Below are positions 13,178 through 18,732 of a stretch of DNA of 18,732 nt, in pieces. Under the pieces are notes generated by a model. It was not told the DNA's origin and did no database searches. It worked only from the letters and a program-made list of their open reading frames with translations. A program made the translations under genes and the position numbers. This DNA comes from B4-G1 sp964393895 (GTDB taxonomy: Bacteria; Chloroflexota; Anaerolineae; B4-G1): NCBI GenBank assembly GCA_964393895.1, contig CAYMWP010000096.1:1-18732 (forward strand), written 5' to 3'. The number at the start of each line of letters is the position of its first letter. Position 1 is the first letter of the stretch.

Positions 13178-14151
13178 CGCCGCCCCTCCTCTTCGGCCCG
13201 CAATTGCTTCAGTCGCTCTCGGCCGACCAGCTCCAGGTATTCCTGGTGGTTCGCCAGGTTGTAGATGTACTTGTCCAGATACGCCTGTGTTCCCTCTTCT
13301 GTCTTGGAGGCCTCGACCCATTCCCGCAATTGCTCCTCGTCCCGCGCATAGCAGTAGACCATCTCGCCGGGGTGGGAGCCGTAGGGGGCGTGGACCACCG
13401 CGTCCACCAGGTAGTAGGGAATGGTGGTGCGGTCGGGGGAGCGGCGGATCTCTTCGCTATCCACGATCTCTTCGACGCTGACGATGAGCCGCTTGGAGGC
13501 CCGCGACAACTCGAAAGCAAAGCCAGAGATGCCGTCAATCTGGGCATTGCCGTACTTGTCGGCGCGGTGGGCGTGGATCAGACCAACGTCCAGGATCAGT
13601 GCGGGGATCAGGCAAACCTTCATACCGGTGAAGGGGCACTCGACCACTTTGGCGGCGCTGTATTTGAGTGTATCGGTGCCCAGCATTGCTCGCACGGGGA
13701 TGAAGGGGACACCCATCGAGGTGGCCTTGAAGCGCCAGGTGATGCCGCCGTTGGACCACTCGACCACCTTTTCGACCTGTCCGCTCTCGACCGCCCGTCG
13801 CAGAGCATTGGAGACGCCAAAGACCTCCAGGCCAATGTAGGTGATGTCCAATGTCTTGACCAGCCCGGCCCCCAGCCAGAGGTCGAGTTCCGTCACGCCC
13901 TGGCCGGCCACTCGCAGGTCTCGTTTGCCCTGGCGCACGACTTCTCGCACCAGTGTCATGGGGCAGCGGACGGTGCCGTACAGTTCAGTGCCGATGTAGC
14001 AGCCGTCGTAGACGAAGCGGGAGATGGCCTCCGCGTCTGTCATCACTTTGTCTACCAGCGCCCGTGATTTCTTTTCGCGGTTCCACTCGCGAAAATCGTC
14101 CAGGTCGGGGGGTTGGATCAGTTCTCCGATTCCAGATTCTATGATACGCAA
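13174..14151 (-). CDS. CoA-transferase, alpha subunit (GctA/IpdA-like)
   Basis: A 325-aa alpha subunit of the family I CoA-transferases (A. fermentans GctA is about 320 aa). The N-terminal part has DKVMTDAEAISRFVYDGCYI, the usual opening, followed by GLVKTLDITYIGLEVFG, MGVPFIPVRAMLGTD and LIPALILDVGLIHAHRADKYGN, the conserved centre of the family. A charged C-terminal helix ends in RAEEEGRR. The start is TTG at 14151, supported by AAGGAG eight bases upstream on the minus strand; no better ATG exists nearby. It heads a set of four overlapping genes with the beta subunit, lipid kinase and acyltransferase. The toxin gene ends 57 bases upstream, so the promoter may be there or further up. Confidence 0.88.
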   Translation of the reverse strand: MRIIESGIGELIQPPDLDDFREWNREKKSRALVDKVMTDAEAISRFVYDGCYIGTELYGTVRCPMTLVREVVRQGKRDLRVAGQGVTELDLWLGAGLVKTLDITYIGLEVFGVSNALRRAVESGQVEKVVEWSNGGITWRFKATSMGVPFIPVRAMLGTDTLKYSAAKVVECPFTGMKVCLIPALILDVGLIHAHRADKYGNAQIDGISGFAFELSRASKRLIVSVEEIVDSEEIRRSPDRTTIPYYLVDAVVHAPYGSHPGEMVYCYARDEEQLREWVEASKTEEGTQAYLDKYIYNLANHQEYLELVGRERLKQLRAEEEGRR

Positions 14152-14208
14152 AGTGATATCTCCTTATTGTTGATAGAAAAGAGTGAGCGCCTACACACGA
14201 GCAAGGGC

Positions 14209-14547
14209 CTATGGGAGGTCGAGGATGCGAGCGAACAAAGCACGTACTTGCACGCGATCGGGGTCAGAGAGGGTTCCTAGTCTGCGTCGTACCACACGAG
14301 CGTCGAATGACGATGGGATCGGCTTGACGATGCTGAGCTTCAATAGCCCGGCGATTTGCCAGTCCATCAATTGTACTTTGTCGAGGGTGTGTTTAATCTG
14401 GCTTGTGATTGGAGCGAGAGTTACGTCAGGATAGGTCTGGTTGTACGCCTCACTGCTCACGACTACAGATGGGCGTTGTTTGCTTCCACTCTGGTCGGTG
14501 AAGGGAAAAGGCACGAGGAGCACGTCGCCTTGCTTATAGACGGTCAT
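14209..14547 (-). CDS. MazF/PemK-family endoribonuclease toxin
   Basis: A 112-aa toxin of the MazF family, which cleaves mRNA at short sequence motifs and slows growth when its antitoxin is lost. The first strands read YKQGDVLLVPFPFTDQSGSK and QRPSVVVSS, the family hallmark (G-D-V, F-P-F-T-D, K-x-R-P), followed by VTLAPITSQ and LMDWQIAGLLKLSIVKP. The ATG at 14547 gives the expected N-terminus; an upstream in-frame ATG at 14583 is inside the antitoxin gene. The start overlaps the antitoxin 3' end by 14 bases, the usual arrangement. RNA target sequence is not predictable here. Confidence 0.9.
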   Translation of the reverse strand: MTVYKQGDVLLVPFPFTDQSGSKQRPSVVVSSEAYNQTYPDVTLAPITSQIKHTLDKVQLMDWQIAGLLKLSIVKPIPSSFDARVVRRRLGTLSDPDRVQVRALFARILDLP

Positions 14548-14752
14548 AGACGGCGTCCTCTTCATTATCCCACACGCGGGCAAAGGCGGCTTCCGATGCC
14601 TTCATCGCACGCCATACCAGTGCTTCGTTGGATATTTCTTCATCAAGAATGGTGACCAGTAGACGAGTATTGGGTTCGAGTTTTACCGCCACGTCTAGTT
14701 GAACATGGATGCCGTCGAAGCGAGCGGGAATAGTTGTCAATATTTTGCTCAT
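14534..14752 (-). CDS. Antitoxin partner of the MazF-type toxin
   Basis: A 72-aa acidic protein directly upstream of and overlapping the toxin gene. The N-terminal half, TIPARFDGIHVQLDVAVKLE followed by PNTRLLVTIL, resembles the short beta-rich antitoxins (DUF104-like) that often precede toxin genes. The C-terminal half (EEISNEALVWRAMKASEAAF) is helical and acidic, fit for wrapping the toxin. I cannot name an exact family. The ATG at 14752 is preceded by GAGGTGAAGG. As in other such pairs, the antitoxin or complex may repress its own promoter (14800-14827). Confidence 0.78.
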   Translation of the reverse strand: MSKILTTIPARFDGIHVQLDVAVKLEPNTRLLVTILDEEISNEALVWRAMKASEAAFARVWDNEEDAVYDRL

Positions 14753-14799
14753 CCTTCACCTCGTTTTTTGCAATTAGACTTTTTACCCTCGTCATGTCT

Positions 14800-14827
14800 A
14801 TTGTAGCACACTCAACCTCAATCGCAA
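14800..14827 (-). promoter_or_regulatory. Candidate promoter of the toxin-antitoxin pair
   Basis: On the minus strand TTGCGA (14827-14822), a 16-bp spacer and TACAAT (14805-14800) lie just beyond the stop of the TPR gene, leaving a leader of about 40 bases before the antitoxin ATG. The -35 sequence is the same as that proposed for tRNA-Gln. Confidence 0.55.
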
Positions 14828-14828
14828 C

Positions 14829-15437
14829 TCAGCCGGGGTCGGAGGCTTTCGATGTCTTGCCCCCCTTCAACGCCTGCCTGGCCCCGTGGGCATAGATCGA
14901 GGTGGGCAGCACGTCAATCGCCTCGTTAAAGTGGCGGATCGCCTCGGCCTCGCGGCCCGCGCGGCGACAGGCCAGTCCCAGGTTGTAGTAGCCGGCGGCC
15001 AGGTACTTGGTACCCGGTCGTACTTGTTCGTCGGCCAATGCTTCCTCCAGGGTGATACGGGCGGTCTCCGGCTCTTGCATGCGCAACTGGGTCACTCCGC
15101 GATTGATGAGCACGATCTGGCGGCTGACCTCGTCCGGCCCCAGCCGCAGGGCGAACCGGTACAGGCCGAGCGCCTGTTCATATCGCTCCTTGGAAGTGAA
15201 CCAATTGCCCAGGTCAACCAGCAGCCGCACCCGCATGGTGCCCAGGTAGATGACGAGCAGGAACAGGACGGGATGGATCGGCACGGAGGCATAGGCGAGC
15301 GCAGCGCCGGCCGAGGTGATGCCAAGCCCCTCGGCAGCGAAACGGATAGATAATCCCTGCCGGCGCATGAAGGAAAGAGCGCCAAAACCGAGGAGGTAGA
15401 GCAGACCGACGAGCAAGATTAGCAGGGAGGGATGCAT
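14829..15437 (-). CDS. Membrane-anchored tetratricopeptide-repeat protein
   Basis: A 202-aa protein with a hydrophobic N-terminus and a helical repeat domain. Residues about 4-22 (LLILLVGLLYLLGFGALSF) and 37-68 (SAGAALAYASVPIHPVLFLL and on) look like two membrane segments. From about residue 76 onward TPR-like helices follow, for example RYEQALGLYRFALRLGP, and AAGYYNLGLACRRAGREAEA with IRHFNEAIDVLP, where the TPR pattern (W/Y-x2-LG-x3, A-x3-Y/F-x2-A) is clear. A role as a docking platform at the membrane is likely, but the partner is unknown. The gene follows the ArsA pair after 71 bases and could belong to the same transcript. Confidence 0.78.
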   Translation of the reverse strand: MHPSLLILLVGLLYLLGFGALSFMRRQGLSIRFAAEGLGITSAGAALAYASVPIHPVLFLLVIYLGTMRVRLLVDLGNWFTSKERYEQALGLYRFALRLGPDEVSRQIVLINRGVTQLRMQEPETARITLEEALADEQVRPGTKYLAAGYYNLGLACRRAGREAEAIRHFNEAIDVLPTSIYAHGARQALKGGKTSKASDPG

Positions 15438-15461
15438 AGGCGTGAACCTCTGGTAGATTTA

Positions 15462-15502
15462 GAAACCAGGTTTCGCCGCTCTTGCTGGAGAAACCTGGTT
15501 TC
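15462..15502. repeat. Double palindrome GAAACC-N-GGTTTC
   Basis: GAAACCAGGTTTC (15462-15474) and GAAACCTGGTTTC (15490-15502) are each palindromic around one base and are exact reverse complements, 15 bases apart. They form either two small hairpins or one 13-bp stem. Placed 7 bases after the second ArsA-like gene, they may end or slow its transcription before the TPR gene, or be a small dispersed repeat. Confidence 0.6.
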
Positions 15503-15508
15503 CAGTAC

Positions 15509-16492
15509 TCAGGCGAACAGATGGTCGGCAGTGCGCTCCAGCATCTCCACGCCGCGTACTTCTTTCTCAAAGAGCGGCACGATGGCGCGCACGTCGGAGA
15601 AGCTGCGCCAGATCTCTTCCATATAGTCATCCTGCATGGCGATGCGGTTGAGCACAAAGTCAGGGGCGTCGTCGGTCACCGATTCTTTGTCAATCAGCAG
15701 GTTCACCACCACGCCGCCCACGGGGATGCCAAAGTCGTGGAACCAGTTGACAAAGCGCTTGATGACGGCAATGGGCAGCGCCTCTGGCAGCGTGATGAAG
15801 AAGAAGGCGGTCTTTTCCGCGTCGGTGAGCAGATCCTTGGCCTGTTCCATGCGCTCACGGAAGCTGAGGAGATATTCCATCAAGGGATCTTTTTCCTGTT
15901 TTTTGCTGTAGGACAAGAGTTCTCGCAACGATTTGGCTTCCTCACGGCTCTGCATCATCTTGTTCACCCACATGCCGTACACGCTGGACATCCCTAACAG
16001 ACGACGAGCGTTGGCGGTGGGAGCGGTGTCAAAGACGTAGGCATCGTACTCGTCATCGAACATGAGGTCAATCATATTCTCGAACATGGCCGATTCTTCA
16101 AAGGCCGGGTTCATCGTGGCCGATTCCACGAACTCGTCGGCTTTGGTCTTGATGTCGGCGTACTTGAGGAACCACTGGATTTTCTGGATCAGCTCTACCT
16201 TTGACTTTTCGATGGTATCCTTGGTATCAATCTCGTAAGCTTCCAGGTTCGGCGCTCCCTGCACCGGAGTTGGTTTGCCAAAGACGTCCTGGTCGAGCAT
16301 GCTGCTGAGCGAGTGCACCGGGTTGGTCGAGGCCAGCAGAGTGCGCTTACCCTGACCGGCGATCCACAACGCCGCCGCGCCGGCCATCACCGTCTTGCCC
16401 ACACCGCCCTTGCCACCGAAGAAGATGTATTTCATCTGTGGATGGTCGAGCAGGAATTGGCGCGTCGCTGTTTCTATGTTGGGGTGGATCAT
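15509..16492 (-). CDS. ArsA/Get3-like ATPase, copy 2 (catalytic Asp replaced by Asn)
   Basis: A 327-aa SIMIBI ATPase of the ArsA/TRC40 family. The deviant Walker A GGKGGVGKT is complete, with intersubunit Lys28 and Lys33. Switch I reads STNPVHSLSSML: Asn57 stands where family members have Asp (Get3 Asp57, needed for hydrolysis). Switch II reads FDTAPTANARRLL (Asp155), so DTAPT is intact but the following Gly-His is Ala-Asn. No CxxC or methionine-rich client insert is seen, and no arsenic genes are nearby, so arsenite export is unlikely. Its ATG overlaps the stop of copy 1 (ATGA), indicating coupled translation and probably a heterodimer in which this subunit binds but poorly hydrolyses ATP (inference). 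Confidence 0.88.
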   Translation of the reverse strand: MIHPNIETATRQFLLDHPQMKYIFFGGKGGVGKTVMAGAAALWIAGQGKRTLLASTNPVHSLSSMLDQDVFGKPTPVQGAPNLEAYEIDTKDTIEKSKVELIQKIQWFLKYADIKTKADEFVESATMNPAFEESAMFENMIDLMFDDEYDAYVFDTAPTANARRLLGMSSVYGMWVNKMMQSREEAKSLRELLSYSKKQEKDPLMEYLLSFRERMEQAKDLLTDAEKTAFFFITLPEALPIAVIKRFVNWFHDFGIPVGGVVVNLLIDKESVTDDAPDFVLNRIAMQDDYMEEIWRSFSDVRAIVPLFEKEVRGVEMLERTADHLFA

Positions 16493-17469
16493 GCCTCACC
16501 TCCGAATAATGCATCCGCTACCTTGCCAATCATCTCCAGACCGGTGATGTCCCGCTCGAACTCCTGCACGCTCGCCAGCACCTCGTCGCCAAAAGTCTCG
16601 TCTATCTTACCGATGTACCGTTCCTGCATCTCAATGCGGTTGCGCAGGTACTCGGGAATGTCTTGTTGGGCCAGCTCCGGCGGGATGACGCGGTTGACGA
16701 TGTAACCAGAGATGGGCACCTGATACTTGGCGAACAGTTTCGCCGCCTTGAGCGTATCCAGGATGATCATTTCCTCTGGCGTGACGACGAAGAAAAAGGC
16801 GGTCTTCTCGCGGTCGGTGAGGATACTGGAGGAGGTGTTGATGCGATCTTTGATGTACTGCAACTCGGCCAGAATTTGGTCTTCATCCGACTCTTTCTTG
16901 CGCTCCAGGATGGCGGCCACCTGGGCGTATTCTTGCATCTCTTCGCGCAGCGCCGTGATCTTGCCGATCCACTCGTCGTAGACACTGGCCATACTCAGAT
17001 AATAGAGCGCGTGGCCCAGGGGCACCAGGTCGTAGATGTAATAGTCGTATTCTGCGCCGACGACGATATCCACCACGGCGTCAAAGATGGCGCTCTCCTC
17101 CATGGCCGGCTCGGCCGCGGCAGCCTGGATATAGTTCTCGATCTCTTCCGGGATCTCGTCCATACCGTACATCTCGCGGATTTTTTGACGGATCTCTTCC
17201 TGGTACTCGTGAATGTGCTGGTCGGCGTCAATCTCCTGGGCAAAGAGGTTGGGCATGATCTCGACCGCGCCTTTGCCAAAGATGTCCCGCTCAAAGATGT
17301 CGGAGAGAGAGGCCTGGGGGTCCACCGAAAAGACGAGCACTTTGTGACCCTGCTTTGCCAGCCAGTAGGCGGTGGCGGCAGAAAAAGTGGTCTTGCCCAA
17401 TCCGCCCTTGCCGCCGAATTCGATGTAGCGGCGGTTGGGATGTTCTCTAAATACTTTTGCTAGTGACAA
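16489..17469 (-). CDS. ArsA/Get3-like ATPase, copy 1 (altered switch II)
   Basis: A 326-aa ArsA/TRC40-family ATPase, colinear with copy 2 throughout (both share EESAIFD or EESAMFE, MASVYDEW or MSSVYGMW, DREKTAFFF or DAEKTAFFF). Walker A is FGGKGGLGKTTF with Lys21 and Lys26. Switch I is SVDPQASLSDIF and keeps the catalytic Asp50. Switch II is YDLVPLGHALYYL (Asp147), where DTAPTGH has become DLVPLGH. The start is TTG at 17469 with AAAGGAG 6 bases upstream and the first strand beginning soon after. The pair probably forms one asymmetric machine, possibly for delivery of membrane proteins. A CTTGCCTC-type repeat tract and a DUF4058 gene lie just upstream. Confidence 0.88.
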   Translation of the reverse strand: MSLAKVFREHPNRRYIEFGGKGGLGKTTFSAATAYWLAKQGHKVLVFSVDPQASLSDIFERDIFGKGAVEIMPNLFAQEIDADQHIHEYQEEIRQKIREMYGMDEIPEEIENYIQAAAAEPAMEESAIFDAVVDIVVGAEYDYYIYDLVPLGHALYYLSMASVYDEWIGKITALREEMQEYAQVAAILERKKESDEDQILAELQYIKDRINTSSSILTDREKTAFFFVVTPEEMIILDTLKAAKLFAKYQVPISGYIVNRVIPPELAQQDIPEYLRNRIEMQERYIGKIDETFGDEVLASVQEFERDITGLEMIGKVADALFGGEA

Positions 17470-17485
17470 CGTTTGCTCCTTTCAC

Positions 17486-17565
17486 GATGCAAGATGCAAG
17501 GTTCTTGCCTCCTGCCTCTTATCTCTTGCCTCATGCTTCATGCCTCTTGCCTCTTATCCCCTTCC
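17486..17565. repeat. CTTGCCTC / GATGCAA low-complexity repeat tract
   Basis: The stretch begins with tandem GATGCAA-GATGCAA and continues with variants of TTGCCTC, CTGCCTCTTAT and CATGCTT. It contains TCTTGCCTCCTGC (17503-17515), which recurs exactly at 18362-18374 on the other side of the DUF4058 gene. It occupies most of the space between DUF4058 and the ArsA pair. Confidence 0.7.
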
Positions 17566-17568
17566 CTC

Positions 17569-18360
17569 TCAACAGACCATCCACGCCGCTTCCTCCGGCG
17601 AGAGCATCGCCTGCGGCGGTTGCCGGTAGTCCACAAAATCCGCATAGCCGCCATCGTCGTAGCATGGCGTGAACACAGCCTGCAAGTCCACTGTTACATC
17701 AGGGTCAGGCTCACGCAGGGGCACGCGGATGTGGGGTAGGCGGCGCTGCAACGGGATGGGATACAGCTCGAAGCGGTATTTGTCCGGCGCCCGGTTCACA
17801 CTGATCAGGTAACGATGCGGCGGCAGAGAAATCAGCCCATCCTCCGGCAGCGCCACTGTGTACGACCCCTCCGCCAGCAGATCAATCTCTACCAGATGCG
17901 CGGCGCTGTTCAGGATCTCTTGTTGCTTGCGTCGATAGAGACGTTGCCCCTCCCCCGCCGCCTTATTGGCAGGACTGAGCACCTCAATGACGGTCACTAC
18001 CTCTTCACCGGCTGCGTGGACGATTTCGATGAAAGGTTCCCGGTGCTCGACCGGCGGTAGAGTGAACACGATGGGGAATTGCAACTCTTCATCCTCGGTG
18101 GTCGCTGCCGTTTCCGTGGTCTGGGTATAGACATCTACCGGAGCAGGCTCCCTGACGGGGCGCCGCACCAGGAGAACGTCTGGATACAACGCCCGCGGCG
18201 GCTGGAGGATGTAGATGCGCTCGCCGATGCGGGCGTGGTAGCGTGGGCGCACCTGCGGCTGGAGCGCGTTGCTGATGTAGGTGATCAGCCTGTGGTGCAA
18301 GTCCGGCCAGCGGGCCGGGTCTTCCAGATATGGGTCCATTCCGGGAAAGGGACTGGGCAC
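17569..18360 (-). CDS. DUF4058 family protein
   Basis: A 263-aa protein with the DUF4058 hallmarks: N-terminal PSPFPGMDPYLEDPARWPDL with HHRLITYI, then YHARIGERIYI, FIEIVHAAGEEVVTVIEVLS followed by PANKAAGEGQRLYRRKQQEI, HLVEIDLLAEG, and a C-terminal half with YPIPLQRRLPHIRVPL and CYDDGGYADFVDY. The alternation of E-V-L-S-P-x-N-K and E-I-D-L-L resembles a nuclease-like core (E-x-K type), but no function is established for the family. The start is GTG at 18360; AGGAGG lies six bases upstream and belongs to the CTTGCCTC-type repeat. The gene lies between two copies of that repeat and separates the 92-aa protein gene from the ArsA pair, so it looks like an insertion. Confidence 0.85.
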   Translation of the reverse strand: MPSPFPGMDPYLEDPARWPDLHHRLITYISNALQPQVRPRYHARIGERIYILQPPRALYPDVLLVRRPVREPAPVDVYTQTTETAATTEDEELQFPIVFTLPPVEHREPFIEIVHAAGEEVVTVIEVLSPANKAAGEGQRLYRRKQQEILNSAAHLVEIDLLAEGSYTVALPEDGLISLPPHRYLISVNRAPDKYRFELYPIPLQRRLPHIRVPLREPDPDVTVDLQAVFTPCYDDGGYADFVDYRQPPQAMLSPEEAAWMVC

Positions 18361-18361
18361 C

Positions 18362-18386
18362 TCTTGCCTCCTGCTTACTGCCTCTT
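18362..18386. repeat. CTTGCCTC-type repeat, right copy
   Basis: TCTTGCCTCCTGC (18362-18374) is an exact 13-bp direct repeat of 17503-17515, followed by another CTGCCTCTT. On the minus strand its AGGAGG serves as the ribosome-binding site of the DUF4058 gene. It fills the 26 bases between this gene and its upstream neighbour. Confidence 0.65.
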
Positions 18387-18665
18387 TTACGCCAGCGCGT
18401 CGGTCAGGTCGCGCTCGCGCAACATGCGCCGCTTCCAGGTAGAAATCTGCGGTACGACGTAGGGCAGCAGGCGCAGCGAGTAGTAGGGCGGCAGGATGGG
18501 GATGCCAAGCAGGTCACCCATCGTGATCAGGATGAACAAGTGCTCCATGCTCCCCCGCGTCTTGAGCGCAAAGCGGGTCATGTCGTGGCCGGCCATGCCG
18601 TAGAGGAACTCTTTGGTCAATTGGCCGACTCGTTTCAGCAGGCTCTGCTTTTCTTCTTCGGTCAT
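18387..18665 (-). CDS. Small hypothetical protein with hydrophobic segment near the C-terminus
   Basis: A 92-aa protein I do not recognise. It begins MTEEEKQSLLKRVGQLTKEF, a charged helix, and then has a mostly hydrophobic stretch at about residues 43-72 (LFILITMGDLLGIPILPPYY and on), followed by a short basic tail, TWKRRMLRERDL. No signal peptide is seen. The layout resembles a tail-anchored protein, though Asp51, Arg65 and several prolines in the stretch make a true membrane helix uncertain. The ATG at 18665 has GGAGG close upstream; an upstream in-frame ATG at 18716 has no such site. It is the first of the minus-strand genes before DUF4058 and the ArsA pair and may be linked with the latter. 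Confidence 0.7.
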   Translation of the reverse strand: MTEEEKQSLLKRVGQLTKEFLYGMAGHDMTRFALKTRGSMEHLFILITMGDLLGIPILPPYYSLRLLPYVVPQISTWKRRMLRERDLTDALA

Positions 18666-18732
18666 TTTGCCTCCATTGTAGTTCGACAATGTTACATTCG
18701 GCTCGTAGTCACGCACGGAGTGTAACGGAGTG

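Noticed and set aside
13159..14067. Long plus-strand frame opposite the CoA-transferase alpha gene
   Set aside because: Antisense shadow with no domain; the minus strand matches GctA-type proteins.
16663..17463. Long plus-strand frame opposite ArsA copy 1
   Set aside because: Antisense shadow; the P-loop and switch motifs lie on the minus strand.
15509..17469. Arsenite-export operon
   Set aside because: No arsB, arsD, arsR or arsenite-binding cysteines are seen, so the ArsA name marks the family and not the function.
17486..17565. CRISPR array in the repeat tract
   Set aside because: Repeat units are short, irregular and not separated by spacers of constant length; no cas genes are present.
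18675..18703. Promoter for the 92-aa gene (TACAAT at 18680-18675, minus strand)
   Set aside because: The -10-like box is only 10 bases from the start codon and no suitable -35 is found, although a ribosome-binding site is present.

Overview
The window is a GC-rich bacterial chromosome segment. The mix of genes suggests a member of the Chloroflexota, probably Anaerolineae-like: paired ArsA/Get3-type ATPases, RsbU/RsbV/RsbW-type partner-switching proteins, a DUF4058 gene, a GxxExxY relic with CGCAGAGA-type repeats, and short GC-rich palindromes between genes. This assignment is inference from gene content; no rRNA or marker-gene phylogeny is available here.

Left part, plus strand (1-6079). A tRNA-Gln(TTG) with its own promoter is followed by a complete bifunctional glmU, an overlapping cytidine deaminase and a SpoIIE-type (RsbU-like) phosphatase. 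A roughly 320-base intergenic region with several perfect hairpins, possibly a structured RNA, leads to a second GlmU-like gene that keeps only the nucleotidyltransferase domain. A decayed GxxExxY gene on the minus strand, bounded by inverted CGCAGAGA-type repeats, separates this gene from a GT4-like glycosyltransferase.

Middle, plus strand (6126-10383). A near-consensus housekeeping promoter (TTGTAT-17-TATAAT) precedes an apparent operon: GAF-GAF-HD-GYP protein with a Cys-rich tail, two STAS anti-anti-sigma-type proteins, an RsbW-type ATPase, and a PelF-like glycosyltransferase. With the phosphatase at 2187-3041 this makes a full set of partner-switching parts but no sigma factor. It sits among polysaccharide-type genes, so the output may be exopolysaccharide synthesis. 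A truncated response-regulator relic and mirror-image palindromes fill the convergent junction (10384-10734).

Right part, minus strand (18665 down to 10735). From upstream to downstream: a 92-aa protein with a hydrophobic C-terminal segment; a DUF4058 gene lying between copies of a CTTGCCTC-type repeat; two overlapping ArsA/Get3-like ATPases with complementary active-site changes; a membrane-anchored TPR protein; a MazF-type toxin-antitoxin pair with its own promoter; and a tightly overlapping set of two CoA-transferase subunits, a DAG-kinase-family lipid kinase and a PlsC-type acyltransferase, which look like one lipid or acyl-CoA module.

Most noteworthy: the asymmetric ArsA pair (one copy has Asn where Get3 has its catalytic Asp; the other has a rewritten DTAPTGH switch), the partner-switching/HD-GYP/PelF operon, the GxxExxY deletion relic whose terminal repeat encodes its own N-terminus, the candidate structured RNA before the short glmU paralogue, and the repeat-bounded DUF4058 gene whose start signal lies inside the repeat.
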